A DNA stretch of 64,000 bases from Puffinus mauretanicus (Eukaryota; Chordata; Aves; Procellariiformes; Procellariidae): NCBI GenBank assembly GCA_023333565.1, contig JAJKFH010003354.1, positions 62,001-126,000 on the forward strand, read 5' to 3'. The first letter of the stretch is position 1; the number at the start of each line of letters is the position of its first letter. This document shows, in pieces, positions 49,641 through 63,000 of this stretch. Made by a program: the position numbers and the translations under genes. Under the pieces are notes generated by a model. That model had not been told where the DNA came from. It ran no database searches and was given only the letters and a program-made list of their open reading frames with translations.

Positions 49641-51719
49641 TGACAGTTAACGTAGCCCTTCCCCGCGTGCCATGAAGCAGGACTACAACTCCTTCCGTGC
49701 CCTACGTGGTTTGTATGCGTGTGGATACTGCAGCAAAGTGGCAGGGATATGATTTCCTGGTAGCACAGAGGAACATCTCCCAGTTCCTCCCATCTCCAGC
49801 CTTTCTCAAAGATTACTCGTCGGGGAGCCTTAAAACGTTCAAGAGATGTCTAATCCTGCAGGTCTCCTCCAGTGGTGCTCCTCTCCTCCTCCACCATTGG
49901 GTAGTCATTATCTTAGAAGATGTGGGTCAAGCTCTTAGAAGGAGGTAATTCTGTTGTCACTTAAGCAAGCTTTTATATAATTCCGAAAATCCTGATTCCC
50001 AGCAATTTCTGGTGCTCACTGTGATGCTTCAGGAAGATTGGCTTCAGAGTAGCTGTAATGTAGAACCAAGTTCTCTTCTCCCCACCTCTTTCTCTCTCTG
50101 TGTTCCTCTTTCCGCTCTTTCTCGTGCACATGTCCTTCGATTCCTAGTATGTAAAGTGAGGGTGATAGCTTCCGTAGATCACAGGATGGTTTGAGGATAA
50201 ATATCGTGGTATTTAGATACTGTTACTTTACACATGTAAAGAACAGAAACCAACTGACTGATCCTGGAAGCATTCATGGAGGTAGCAAAGTGTTGTTCTT
50301 TTACTGATGGAGAACCAGGTGCAAATCAGTTGAGTTATAGCAAGACTTGAAAAGAAGTGTTTGCATCTGAGTTAGAGGTCTGGATTGATGGGATTGTACA
50401 CAGACAGCTGGACCGCTTGTGGTCTCAAAGCTGATACTCCCATGTAGCACAACATTTTGGACAAACCTCATTTGTTCTGGCCAGAGTGCAAAGACAATAG
50501 ATATCAATGTTCAGGAGCTATGAGCCATCCGTATTGGCATTCAGGATCTTAGAAAGTATTTTAATAGAACATCAAGTGTCCGTCCTCTTTGCCTGTCACG
50601 TATCTCTGGCCTTGCCAGTGGTGTAGGAGGCACCATGTGCCACCATGTGATTTTGGAAGCCATGTTGCTGAGCCACTATTCAGCCCATCAGCTGGGCGGG
50701 CAAGACCAAGGACCTGTGTACCAGAATAGCTCGAGCAAAAGCATCCCGGAGTCTGAAGATCATCATCATCATCATGGTTTCTAGATTGGTCCCCTAATTA
50801 TTGATGTATTGGCCCATTGCTCAGCTACCCACTGTATTTGGAAGTCCTGGCTTTAAAATGAAGTCTGTTGTTGAAAGGCCATCATTTACGATGTTGCCTT
50901 GGGTTTAGGTTATGCATATTTTTTTCCTTCTTGTCTTACTTGAGTTGAGGGCTACAAGTTCTTTGTCTGGTTTGTATGCTAACATTGATAATAAAGGTTT
51001 AGTGGGACAAAAGTTACCTTCAGTTGATGTTTGGAAGGTACCAGCATAGCCTTCAGATAGTTCTTTCAGCGGAGCTCAGAGAGACTGTTCAGCCTCAGTT
51101 GCTTTGCACAACGTAAGTGGAGGAATCCTGGAGTGGGGGTTTTTGTTGGTTGGTTTGGGGGTTTTTTCCAACCATTACTGAACAAAACCCTTTCCAGTAA
51201 AGCCAGTTACACAATTCATTTTTTCCAGGTGAGAGCAGTCCTCTCTGCTGTCCTGTCTGACTTTCCCCTTGCCAAGGTCACGGCAGGCACTTAACTCTAC
51301 CTCTTTTATGACCGTGGTACCTAAACAGCTGCAAGGTATTTTCTCCTCCTGGTTGTTTTGCCAACCCTTCTTTCCCGTATTGACCACTTTTTGTTGTGAT
51401 TCAGCAGTGACGAGGAAATCTCTGTCGATCTGTAAGATGCTGAACTGAAAAGTCTCTTGCTAAGAATTTTAGGGCTTAGGGCAGGATAATTCACCTGGTT
51501 GGATTTCTGAACTTGAGACACTCTCTTGGAAACCACAGCTGTTGGCAGGTGTTGTGCTACTCAAGAAAATTGAGAATTGTGTCTTCAAAGCAGTGATGTC
51601 GACAAAGCTTGTGTCTTTTTGCATCATCGGGGAAAAAAAACCAACCGTTTGCTGTAATTGCTTCATCTAATCCCTTATTAGTCTGTAATATGGTTCCTGT
51701 CATGTCAGACTTTTTTTAA
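49641..51719. other. Non-repetitive DNA, no gene recognised
   Basis: Nothing recognised except a short ATC repeat at 50759-50775. Open frames are no longer than about 83 codons. Confidence 0.55.
50759..50775 (+). repeat. (ATC)n trinucleotide repeat, 5-6 units
   Basis: ATCATCATCATCATCAT is a short perfect microsatellite. Confidence 0.9.
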
Positions 51720-52130
51720 TTTAACTTAAATAAAATGCTAACAATATTTTGCTTCTAATTTATCCCCATCCTGGCTGCTTCAGAGACTTATAAGTAGATT
51801 GTTATGGCATTAATTATGATTTCATGGTCAGGCCCTGTTTCTCAACAGGAGTGATACAATTTTGCCCCCACTGTGTCTTCAAACAAGGAATCTACAAACA
51901 GCCCTATGATGTCTCCCACTGCTTTAGAAGATTTGATATAATGGAGGGATGATAAAGCAATCAAACAAATCCTATTTACGCATCCCTGAGAGTATAATTC
52001 ATGCATCAGTGAGCACTGTCAATGGAAAATTACCTTTGGAGTTTAAATTTCCATTCCAAAGTTGCATTATAATTTTGTTTTTGTAGGCTACAAGCTTCTG
52101 CTTTTTCAAGACCGTGAAATTTATGTCTAG
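51720..52130. promoter_or_regulatory. Candidate conserved non-coding element
   Basis: AT-rich but complex sequence has clusters such as GGCATTAATTATGATTTCAT, GATAAAGCAATCAAACAAAT and ATAATTCATGCATCAGTGAG. There are no tandem repeats and no coding frame. The density of homeodomain and POU-like words (ATTCATGCAT, ATTAATTA) is what vertebrate enhancers of developmental genes often show. Conservation itself cannot be seen from one sequence. Confidence 0.25.
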
Positions 52131-52965
52131 TTGCCATTTCTACTGTACAAGCAAAAAGCTTAAATACAAAATATTTAATGTCCCTGTCTATAAATTGATA
52201 TTTTTTAATAGTTTACTCAATGTGGCTGACTTTTACATTTTGTCTCTGGTTTCTCCATAGCTCAAATTTACAATCCTGTATGTGTGTGGGTTTTTTCTTA
52301 AATCTAAATAACGAAAACAGCAGCTGGAAATTGATTTTCTGGGGACTGTTCAACATCCTCGCATCCTTGTGTACTCTTTCATCACCGTCAACTTGAGGCT
52401 TTATTTGAAAAGAAAAGTGTGAAATAATGCAAGAAATTTTAGCCCTATCTTTTGCTGTCAAGAACTGGTATGAAAATGAGTGCTGTGTGTGCCTAGTTTC
52501 ATTTCCAAAATCAAAGGGAGTTTCTACCCTAGTGACCTAGGGGTCTGCACAATGAGGATGTCGTTCTTGTCCATCCTCTAACTCTGGCTTCAGTTTGCCA
52601 TCAATTGTATTGTCATTGTAGGAATTTGCTAATTATCTGGCTTTGAAGCGGCGGTTTCTTGTGCAGGCATGCAACGTGCTCGAGGTACAAGTGTAGACTC
52701 CAACAGCTCGAAGCTTGGGAGAAGGATGAGGGTTCGTGCATTTCCAAGGCACCAAGACTTCCAGTGGCGGTACCCTGCTAGTGAGGTGCCTGTTACTGGA
52801 CAAGTGTGGGGTCACAAGGGGAGGTGCTGGGTCCTATGTGCTTCTGTCTTTGCTTTTTTTCTTATTTTGGGCAGTGCTTAGCATCTGTGCTGTGTGGGAT
52901 CATTCTCTGGGTTCCATCAGTTCATTAGTTTTTCTAACAGTCATTAATTGAAGCAGGTAACTACT
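52131..52965. other. Non-repetitive DNA, no gene recognised
   Basis: Short open frames (up to 82 codons) overlap in different frames. No known protein, repeat or RNA gene was seen. Confidence 0.5.
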
Positions 52966-53092
52966 ATCGATGTTTTACAAATAGGGAAACCCACTCAACA
53001 ATTCGCTCAAGTCATGTAGTACCGCAGTGAAGGTCAGGAATAGGTTCAAGGATCTTAGTTTTTCCTTCTGCTTTGTTGAATGCATGATGGTT
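52966..53092 (+). repeat. Possible MIR (CORE-SINE) relic
   Basis: ATGTTTTACAAATAGGGAAAC resembles the MIR core (cattttacagatgaggaaac). After about 25 bases CAAGTCATGTAGT, GCAGTGAAGGTCAGGAATAG and TTCAAGGATCTTAG follow in the MIR order (caaggtcacacagc, ggcagagctgggattagaaccc). Spacing agrees better than in the 20.8 kb relic. Divergence is high, as expected for an ancient amniote SINE. Confidence 0.4.
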
Positions 53093-55800
53093 TGGTCTTC
53101 ATAAAAGTCTTTATCTGCTGAAGAAACCCTGTTTGGGAAATAGATGTATTCTCTGTGTCTCTGTACAAGTTCAGGAGGACTTTGCTCAAGGGTATATCTA
53201 TAATAATGTTCTGAAGTTCTTGTCAAATCTGTCCGTGGAAAGCACCTACTATCTAAGCATCTTTCATAATGGAAGGAAAACTAAGCTGTGTAGTTGGTTG
53301 ATCTGCTTGATCATAATGAAGCAACTTAAACACAGTTACTGGGTTTTGTTCAAGATGGTCTTTGTGTTTTTGTAATCGGAAAAAATGATGATCTGGTGGT
53401 GACAACTAGACCACTTCATACAAATACTAAATTTTGGTGGGGGGGAGGTTAGCATGAGGGGAGGGAATACTGCTGGCAATGGTACTGGGATTTTTATGCA
53501 ACCTTTTTAAGACAAGGTCTTCCTTAGACTTCAAGCAGTAATAGGGCATGTATGTGCACTGAGGCATCTTAAATAGTTGTAGATCAGCTGCTTTCAGAAG
53601 TGGGCGAATACAGAACATCACACACAGGTGGACCCATCACTGGAGTCGGTAGCAAGAAGGTAATACTGTTAGAATGGCTTTCCAAGGAATAAACAGTTTT
53701 TCCCTTTATTGAAATAACATTTATTGGTATTTACCTAGGTTTTGTTATTTCCCTGTGTTTTATATCTGGATGAGAAGTTGACAATAGAAGGCAACATAGT
53801 AATTAGTTAGAGAGGAGTATAGTTAAACTTAAGATGTAACCAGCTTTACATGGGTACTTTCAAATTTAGCTAGATCCATGAATTATAATTATAATAATAA
53901 TTAATTATATATAATTATAATAATAATAATTATAATAAACCACAGTCCCAACTGGATTTAAATACACGTTTGTTGAGTTTCCCCTTAATTTCTGTTTCCA
54001 AGGCTTGTTTCTCCCTGTGCAAATTGAAGTGGTGGTGGAAAACAAATCTCATAAAGTCCTGGTCCTGCTTGCTTGGGCTGTGGGGGAAGAGCGGTTTTGG
54101 TTAAAAGGAGCAGCCTAAGGGACCACAACAAACTAACGAAGTAGTTTTCTAATGATTGTTGTCTTCAGGCAGACTTGTCATGGATTGATTTCCAGAGCCT
54201 GAGTGTGAAGGGGTGACCTTGGTGCTACTGCTCTTGCTGCACCATGCGTGGGAACCCTGGGGTGGGAGTGGAGTTTGGGTCTCCCAAAAGTAGGCATGTG
54301 CTGCAGTCCTTTTCTTTCCATCTTTATCAAAGAGCCTTTCAAATCAGATTTGAAATTTGGCCAAATGCTGAGAAGACGTTTTCAGTTTTTCCGACGTGTG
54401 TCAGCTCTCATCAGCAAGGAAGAATTAATCGTATGACCAGTTTTTGTTCAGAGAATGCAATAATGGAAGGAAACAGCTGTTTTTTTCTAAGCATGCCTTT
54501 TCTTGCATGACTTCAATCATCCTTTTTTCTCATTAACTTAATTTTTGGGTCCTCAGTACTTTAAGGTCATAGAAAAAGAAGGAGATGAAAGAAGAGAGCA
54601 GCAAGAGGGATAAAGTATGAGGGACGTTATTGTTTTTTAATTAACTTTTCTTGACTTCATTCAGACACTACTCTGCTGTCAACACAAGGCTTTGTAAATC
54701 CAAAGAGTGACGAGGACTTTTTTGGATTGAGATCAAGTGTCAGTGCCTCTTTAATGTTGAATGCATCTTCTGTTGAGCTATAAATCCATTACCTTTCAAT
54801 ATACCATACTGTGATCATAAGGTAGGGATGAGTTAAATGGGTAAAGAAACGCAGAAGGTTTTCTTTTCTATTGCTTTAATCCAAACCTCAAACCAAATCC
54901 AAATCTTTTTTTCTTAGGAAACGGAGAGGTCTGCCACAGCTCCAGGATTCACAGTTTAGCCTGATTTCCTTAGCTGGGTCTTAAACTTTTGCAGTTTTTT
55001 TTTTTTTTAATCAGAGCATCCTTGAGCTATGCATGTCTTCAATTTTCAGCTAGTTTTGCTAAACACTGTTAAGCACTTTCGGAGGGGGTAGGAGAAGTTG
55101 AGAATTTGCTTCTCACGGTACTGTTCTTCTATTGTTTTGATATATTCTGTATTTTGTATTCTGTCTCCTCAGTCCCCTTCTCATAGGTCCAACACCGTGC
55201 CCTTTAATATCTCCGTTGGTTTAATACCCACTGTGCTGGAGGACTGCATTTTGTGCTCGCTGCTGGATGGAGGCTGTCGATGATTAATAGGTTGTTTCTT
55301 TCTCCCATTCATATTATTGTACAGTGCTGGCTAGGGACAAATTCAGGGATACCTCTCACGGGTGATGGATCTGTTGGGAAAGACAAAGGCACTGAATACC
55401 TACGTGTCTTCACCAAGGCCTTTCTTCCTGCTCCTTTATTTATTTTTTCTCCATAGTCACTGACCAGCAACTTAATGTTACATTGTCATTCTGTTATTTC
55501 TCCTTTTTTGTCACTTTGTGTCCTGTTTCTTTCCACTTTTGCTTCAATTTAATACTCTTACTGAAGACTGCATGTCTCCAGCATCATACGCTTGGCTTTT
55601 AAAGATAAGCTGATCAGTAGCTACTTAGGTAGAGCCTATCTCAAATAATGTGGTTTGCGATACAAAAAATATATATAAATCAGTGAATACATAGGATTGG
55701 CAGAATCTTGCATTTATTTAAAGTTTTTCATAGGCCTGTCTGCTGCTGCATGTATACTTCTGCTTTGCTATCTGTGCAATTATGATTATAGTGATAAGTG
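53093..55800. other. Non-repetitive DNA, no gene recognised
   Basis: No gene recognised. It contains an AT-only stretch at 53881-53938 and a T run at about 54996-55008. A G-rich patch lies near 53437-53466. Confidence 0.5.
53881..53938. repeat. AT-only, nearly self-complementary tract
   Basis: Nearly sixty consecutive A/T bases are built from ATAATTATAAT and TAATTAATTATATA units. The tract can fold on itself and would melt easily. It is best read as a degenerate ATA/ATT microsatellite. Confidence 0.8.
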
Positions 55801-55834
55801 TATGTGTGTGTAAATATATATATATATAGAGAGA
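55801..55834 (+). repeat. Compound TG / TA / GA dinucleotide repeat
   Basis: TATGTGTGTG is followed by seven TA units and then GAGAGAG. It is a short compound microsatellite. Confidence 0.85.
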
Positions 55835-55849
55835 GGAACTAAGAGGAGA

Positions 55850-56170
55850 CTAATCTTAAGCTATTATTTCATCAGGGGCTGAATGCTGCATGCTAATGTT
55901 AAAGAGGCAAAAACCAAGGAGAACTGAGCTATTTGGATTCCTCTTTCCAGTCCCCCCTTTCCCCTCGTCGGAGTTGCTGTCTGAGCAATATGGCATAGCT
56001 TGTGACTCCATCTGGAGAGCTGACAGCGCAGGCTGCTTATAATAAAGCTTTCAGCCTTCTTCCCTAAGTCTGTAATTAAATGACATCACGGAGTCTTAAA
56101 TGCATCTGCTGTAAAAGTCAGAAGGCTAAAACATCCCATTAAAGGGAGGAGAGCGTTTCCGAGTGTTAGA
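55850..56170. promoter_or_regulatory. Candidate conserved non-coding element
   Basis: The segment contains TGCATGCTAATGTTAAAGAG, GAGCAATATGGCATAGCTTG, GTAATTAAATGACATCACGG and TAAATGCATCTGCTGTAAAA. The words include an octamer-like ATGCTAAT, a CRE-like TGACATCA and TAATTAAA. There is no open frame and no repeat. Conservation is inferred from appearance only. Confidence 0.25.
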
Positions 56171-59100
56171 GAAGCTCAAGGGTGGAACTGCTCCAGGAAA
56201 GCTGTTTTAAACCTGCTTGAGCATGGTTCATTGTAGGAGGAGTTGTAGGCTGGTAAGTGTGTTGCTGGTTCAGGTTGTTAAGACCCAAAATGTAGTTTTA
56301 AAAGAAGCCTGTTGTGCTCAGGGAGATGTAGCTGTGTGTATATATCTGTATGTACGTGTGTGTGTGTCTGTAATCTCTGCATGCTTATTTCAAGCAGTAT
56401 GTATGGGGGTTTTAAGTATTCTGTATATATTGTTTGGGCGGTGGTCCAAAGAGAGTAATTGTTTAGCGTGAGTGTTAAAGGGGGAAACTGCAGAGGAATA
56501 AAAGTTGAAATTAATAGATGTATTTTCTTTACAAAGCCTGAGAAGGAGAAATAAGCACTATGAAGTGGTGATAAGTAATTAGATATTTTCTCTCTTTCTC
56601 TCTCTTCTCTTGAGTCATTTTTGTTGACATCGGAAGCATAACTAAGGAAATGTATTTCAAAAGTAGATTGCTTTCAATCTGACAATGCCTCCTAGACAGA
56701 TAAATGAAAAAATTATATGCAAAAAAACCCAAAATTTACAACATGGACTGTCAAATTCAGTCATCCCATTGGAAGAATGCCCTCTCAAAATATCCCAATT
56801 TCCATGTAAAAGTACTTTTTTTTTTAACTTCTGGCGCTTCAAAAGTACCTGACACCTGAGAATAAAGTTTTTATTCTTTCTTTCTCTCCCTCTCTCTCTC
56901 AAACTTTTTAACCATTGGGAATATTGATTTTACAGTTGTAATTTCGAAGTTCTTCCAAGTGGAAGATTTTCTAGCCATGTTGGACCTGTTGGGCAAATAG
57001 AGATGAAAGTCTTATTTTCAAAGATCAAGCAGGTTTATGGACTTGTAAGACAAAGGAGAGATCTACTGAGTAGGAGGGTTCTGCTTTATCATGCAGGAGG
57101 GTTTCTGGCTGTAACTGCCCTTCAAGTTTGAAGCACCCAAGGCTTTACCTTAGCCTGAGCCGGCATTTTTTTCCCCATTTTCTTTGGTGTCCATTTTATC
57201 TGGGGTCCTAGACACACACCACTAAAGTAAATAGGTGATAAGGACATCAAAAATATGTTCAATACCCATGTACACAGCTGTACTATTCTGAAGTATTTAA
57301 TATACACTCTTTCTCTCCTGTTACTCCTTTCCCAAGCTGCTTTTCTCTCTAAACTGTTCTTCTCCTGCCTGATCCATCAGAGACTGCCACGGTCCAAGAT
57401 GTCATGAGCTCGCCCTTCCCCTCCACGTGCAGGTCGCGATGATGGGATGCACCACGCCATCCAGCTGCAGGAGGAGCGACTGTAGGCAGGACGACTGCAG
57501 TTTATGTGCAGACAAGCAATGGTGCCCTGCAGTTGTGGGAAAGGAGATTGCAAATCAGGAGATATCTTAATCTGCTTCGTACAGTGTTAAGTAAAGATTG
57601 AAGTTAAGCTTTAGTATGTACCGCATTTATTTTATGCCCCAAAATAGATGCTCTGTGTGGATTCATTGGGGAAATTATCACTTACAACTCTAATTTAAAA
57701 AAAGAAAAAAAAAAAACCAAACCCTTGAATCCAAAAGAAGAAACCCCAGGAGCTGCAAAGATACGAACAGATAAGGTTGTCCCTATTTTCAGCAAAAATG
57801 AGTAATCAGCTCATTAAGCGTGGGTGTGGGCTCTCTTGTATTCTGGCTGTGCGGGCATCGTGCACACTTGTGGCGAAGACACAGTCATTTAAAAATATAT
57901 GGTCTGAGAAAACTTTGGGGAAATTCAGAAGGCTGACTGTCATTCAAAACTTAGGTTCTTTGAGTCAGGCAGTGCCAGCCCAGAAAGGACGGTGTGTGTG
58001 TTGAAGCACAGGCTTCCAGTAGAAAAAAATCTTGCCAAATTGGAAATAATTATGAGAAAGAATAAATAGGATGTAATTCCAAAGCAGCAAATGAAAGGTA
58101 CAAAACAGCGGTTGTGCACGCTGAGAGTTGGTCGGCAATAGCATGTCCTTTAAAAAAGAGGGAAGGTCAAAGTCCTGCTGGGATGTGCTTGCGTTGGCTG
58201 GGATGTGCTTGGACCTCCAAGACACAAGGCAGTTCTTCGCCTTCTTCAGCAATAGGAGCCAGGTGATGTCTTCTGCTCACGGGCCTTGTGGTACGGATTT
58301 GCATTAACACCACCAACTCATCATCCAGGAATTTGGGAGGGAGAGGGATAGTTTGTGTCGTCTTCGTTGTTTTTTAGTCTGTATGCCCATGGAAGTCAGC
58401 TTGAAACTGTGACTGAGATGAACCCTACAGGCTCAATAAATAGGAAAGCAAATGAAAAAGAAAGAAGCCTATTTTTCAATTCTTACAATTTTTAGATTGA
58501 TTTCATTTGAGTCTGACTCATTCTTTCATGTTTATGAGAGGCCGTATTGTATGTTTGTAGAGTTGTCAAGTCCAGCTATGGTGCTGCGTACATAAACCTA
58601 AGAGCAACATTTATTTTAGGATAAATATTAAAGGAACAAATCATGATACCGCAGAGGTTTTTTTTTTTTTAACTTTATTTCTTTTCTTATCTATGCCTGA
58701 TCTAAAACAACATCTCTTCTTCTTTTTAATGGCTGGAGGGAATAAATGGGATTATTCTTGGTGCGGCTTCTGCTCCAGTCATCAGTTTTGAATGTCCAAG
58801 GAGGAGCCTGTAGAAGATGTGGCAGACTGCAGAAGTGTGTTCTCCCACTTTTTTTCGTTTGTTTTGCTTATGAAAATAGTAGGGTTGCTGACAGTAGATC
58901 ATGTTATAGGTGCTGCAGCCATTGTAACTGTTCTCTGCTAGTGGACTTGAGTTTGGGCCAACACCTACCTGTCTTTTCTGGGTCTGTGCTACTTCACACA
59001 GACCAAACATCATACAATTTTTCAGCTTGGGAGACATTTTGTTTTTTAAAAGGTAAAAAACTAATTTAGTACATGGACACATCCCCCTTCCCAGAACTGA

Positions 59101-59528
59101 TGTGGCTCCCCTAAGCTGAAATGAAATGGTGAGAAAGAGCATCCCAAGGATGGTCCCCTCGACACACCTTGGCCGGGATTAACTCATGTTAGTGGGATCA
59201 AAAAAGCCATTTTTGAGCTTTTCTCTGCGTAAAATTCTGTGTGTTCATAAGGAACAGAGTCCTGAAAAATTGAAAGCCTCTCTGCAATCAGCATTTTACA
59301 TCAGTGCTGTTCTAGGTCCAAGATGACTCAGAAGCAAGTTGTGGGTAACTAAGCTGAGCTTTGAAGCGATGGCTTTAGCAAGGGGGTGGGAGGACAGGAG
59401 GACCTTGGCCGCTGTCTTGTGCTAAATCAAGCAACAGCAGCCATGCGTGCTTGGTTATTACTGCAGGGGTGGAAAGCAAGACTTCCAGGCAGAAGAAATA
59501 GGTTTTCCAGTACGGACATAAGGAATCC
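56171..59528. other. Non-repetitive DNA, no gene recognised
   Basis: No gene or transposon recognised. A minus-strand open frame of 138 codons (58726-59142) is the longest and resembles nothing known. It contains a 20-base-period duplication (58177-58211) and A/T runs near 56815 and 57693-57716. Confidence 0.5.
58177..58211 (+). repeat. Two-copy tandem duplication, period 20
   Basis: GCTGGGATGTGCTTG occurs at 58177-58191 and 58197-58211. It is a small tandem duplication with no known role. Confidence 0.85.
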
Positions 59529-60021
59529 GCCCCTCACCACAAGAAGGACATGGAGGTGCTGGAGCGTGTCCAGAGAAGGGCAACGAAGCTGGTGAAGGGC
59601 CTGGAGCACAAGTTCTGATGGGGAGCGGCTGAGGGAACTGGGGGTGTTCAGTCTGGAGAAGAGGAGGCTGAGGGGAGACCTCATCGCGCTCTACAACTAC
59701 CTGAAAGGAGGTTGTAGCGAGGTGGGGGTTGGTCTCTTCTCCCAAGTAACAGCGATAGGACGAGAGGAAATGGCCTCAAGTTGCGCCAAGGGAGGTTTAG
59801 ATTGGACATTAGGAGAAATTTCTTCACCGAAAGGGTTGTCAAGCCTCGGAACAGGCTGCCCAGGGAAGTGGTTGAGTCCCCATCCCTGGAGGTATTTAAA
59901 AGACGTGTAGATGTGGTGCTTAGGGACATGGTTTAGTGGTGGACTTGGCAGTGCCAGGTTAACAGTTGGACCCCGTGATCTTAAGGCTCTTTTCCAACCT
60001 AAACGATTCTATGATTCTATA
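59529..60021 (+). mobile_element. CR1 LINE 3' fragment
   Basis: The copy starts in GCCCCTCACCACAAGAAGGA near the end of the coding region and runs to a clean tail, CGATTCTATGATTCTATA. An extra base near 59612 breaks the frame. It matches the copies at 18.8 kb (same orientation) and 3.9 kb (opposite) very closely. Its last part, TTAGTGGTGGACTTGGCAGT and TAACAGTTGGACC, is closer to the 24.1 kb copy, so it may belong to a sister subfamily. Confidence 0.95.
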
Positions 60022-63000
60022 ATCAAGGCAGCTTTGGAGAAGCACAAAGGAAAGGCTTCGGTTAAGGCATCTCTGAGACTACAACTGCCCCCAGTTGAGA
60101 GTTTTAGCAGGGAGGTCCATGGACTAAATATTCCTGAAGACTGAAATACATGTTCACCCAAAAGGTCTCCTCCTCAGGTCACGGGCGATGTGTGCTGGCA
60201 CAGGAATGTAGGGAAAGTTTCTCATCTGTCCAGCTGTACTGGGATAAAGAGGAGCCTAATTATCGATGCCAATAATCTGGCTGTTTGGAGACAAGAATAA
60301 ATTCCTAGATATTTTTGCAGTATGGTAAGACTTACGGCTGCAGAGGATGAAGTGCAAATGCCATCTTTTCGAATACAGCTTAGCATGTCAGGATTTCACC
60401 ATCAGAGTGCTTTAACATAAATATTTTCAAATGCAAATGATGATTTGGGACATGTTAGTTGATGGTGTTTTGCCCAGAAGGCTTCATTCTCAAAAAGCAA
60501 ATTTTAGGTACTTTCTGAAGGTAGGGCTCCTGTAAGTCATCTTGTACATGGCACCTAAAATCAGTATATTCTGAAAATTTATTTCTTTATAAGAATAAAT
60601 TTGGCATAATAATAAAATTGAAATAATAATAAATTATTCACACCATTCACACTATTTTTTAGAGGAAGAAGATGAAATGCAGAGGACTAGAATGATTCAG
60701 ACAGGCGGGCTGAGTTAGGACAAGTATTAGGTTCCCGATTCCTGGTGCAGTTTTTACAATGCAGGAAAATAAAATTCGTGGAAAAAATCCAAAATAAAAC
60801 TGCTGCAACATCTATCCAATCCATGAAGTTGCAGAATCTGTATCGCTGCATTTTTTGTAGTTATACTCACATTTTTACCTATTTTTGGTAATTGAAAAAA
60901 ATGGGAGAGTTGCAAGAAGAGAATGTGAAGAACCTGAGCAAAATTTACAATGCAGGCAGCCACAAAGGTAGAATTTTCTATCAGAAAAACGTAGTCATAT
61001 TTCATAAGATTTCTGCTGAATGATACCTTCATGCTTTTCAGTATTTTCTTCCACCTATTTCATCTTCCCAAGCTCGTAGGACTTGCTCCGAGATTTGTCG
61101 TGCCTTGGAGGAATATGAATGCAAACATGAGGCTTTATTTACAGGGTGACTTTCGAATTCAGACTGGGAGAACGCCTGCCCCTATCGCTGTAAGAAGCAT
61201 CCTCGTAGCCCAATAAATATGTGGGTTTTGCCATCCCTAACAGAAGGCCACAAGCTTTGCGTTGACCCTGTGTTAGTGTTACTGTAACTGGACTAATAAG
61301 AACTCTTTGCTGTATTTTGATAGATACTTAAGAGTTAATTAAGCTAACAGCTTCCTGGCTCTGTGCATGTGGTGTGTCTCTTTTGCAAATAATAAGATTT
61401 TGAGTGTAACACCACAGTCCATCACAGTGCACTTTCTAGCTGGGAAGATGAGATACCGGAAAGCTGCCATCCCATTTCAACTGGAGTGGTGCTGGCTGGC
61501 AGGGCAGGGTGGGATCACCACGGATGAAAGCCTGTTTTATCAGCCCATCTGTTACATATCCTTAATTAGTGTAATTCCCATACGGTCATAAACAGGAGTT
61601 TCCCCATCCTTGCTGAAATTTTCTGCACGTTTCGGAGGAGAGTTCCTCTTTCAACTCACAGCATCGCAGGGTATCTCAGATGCAGGGAAGCACAATTCAC
61701 GTCACCTTATCCCATCGAAAATGATTTAACCTCTGCGTTTGCAAGCATTGATTTACGGTAGTGGGAGGACGAAGGCATCCGCAGAGTCACCGTTAGCACT
61801 GCCGGGCCGTTTGTGTCCCACGTTGTGGGATGGAAAGGCTCTACAACCTCAGCAACATCTTACCGGCCTCTTCCAGCCCTGGTTTGTGAGCTTGGCAAGG
61901 AGTGTGTCTGGTCAAGATGCTGCATTCAGTTCTCCTGTTCTGCGTCTGTGTCTAAAGATGATTTTGTCTCACTCTGAAATGTGGGTCCTTTGATCTGATA
62001 GTCTGTAATCAAGAGTCGTAGTGTGCCTTAGACTGTTCTTCCAGCCCCATTTTATACAATTACATGTTTACAGAACCGAGTGCTTTGCTCATCTGTGCAA
62101 AGTAATTATAGGATATGTTCATACGCACATATGAACATAAAATGACATGTACCAGGGTCAGAAAATAGTTTTCCCAATGGCAATACAGCCCTTATACGTT
62201 TGTGCTGTGTTTTACAGCAACTTCACTCACTTTATTAGGCTAATGAATTATGTGTGTTTTATAAGGATCACTCTGTGGACAGGAACCAACCGTCTGGGCA
62301 GAAGACATCATCTGTCAGTAATTCCTCGTTTCAATTTTTAAGATCAGGAGTTGAAAAAAATGTCATACACAAATGGAACTACACGGGGAATTAGTTTAAC
62401 TAGTTAAATCGGTTTAATTTGGACGAATGTAACTCCTGGTGTCACAAATCGTTGAGGACATTGGAGCAAACACCCTCACTCTTTTGAGAAGAGGAAGGAG
62501 ATCCCTGATGGAGGTACAGCATCCAGTTTGCTGCCTCCGGTAGCTCAGCATTGTTGCTCAGGTCCGTTATGATGCGTTAGCTTGGACCAGACCCTGGATG
62601 CCAAATGAGGTGGATGATCGGAGGCAGTTCAGATATCCGCTTTTTATCTGTATTTACTCTGGAAGCCGTTTCTGCAAGCATCTCTCTTTGTAAAATGAGC
62701 CCACTGAGCCTCATCTCAACCCTTCGGAGAAATAGTGGTGGCTACTGAAATTGTGGTGTAATTTCCCCGCCGTAAATATCTTCAAGGGCATATGGTAAAC
62801 TTTCCGTCGTTTCTTTTTCTGCACCTCTGGTTCTGTAGACAAGGTGTGCACTTATTAATGACTAGAGCCTGGGGCACAGCTGGTTCTTCGCTCATTTTTT
62901 CTTGCCTTCCTAAATAGCAATATTAGTGTGCCCCAATTGAGTTCAGTTTTTCTGCCAACTTACTAATGAATGTGATTAAGTTGAAACTGCGTGTAGCTTA

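Noticed and set aside
58726..59142. 138-codon minus-strand open frame
   Set aside because: It resembles no known protein and is opposed by a 107-codon frame on the other strand, so there is no support for coding.
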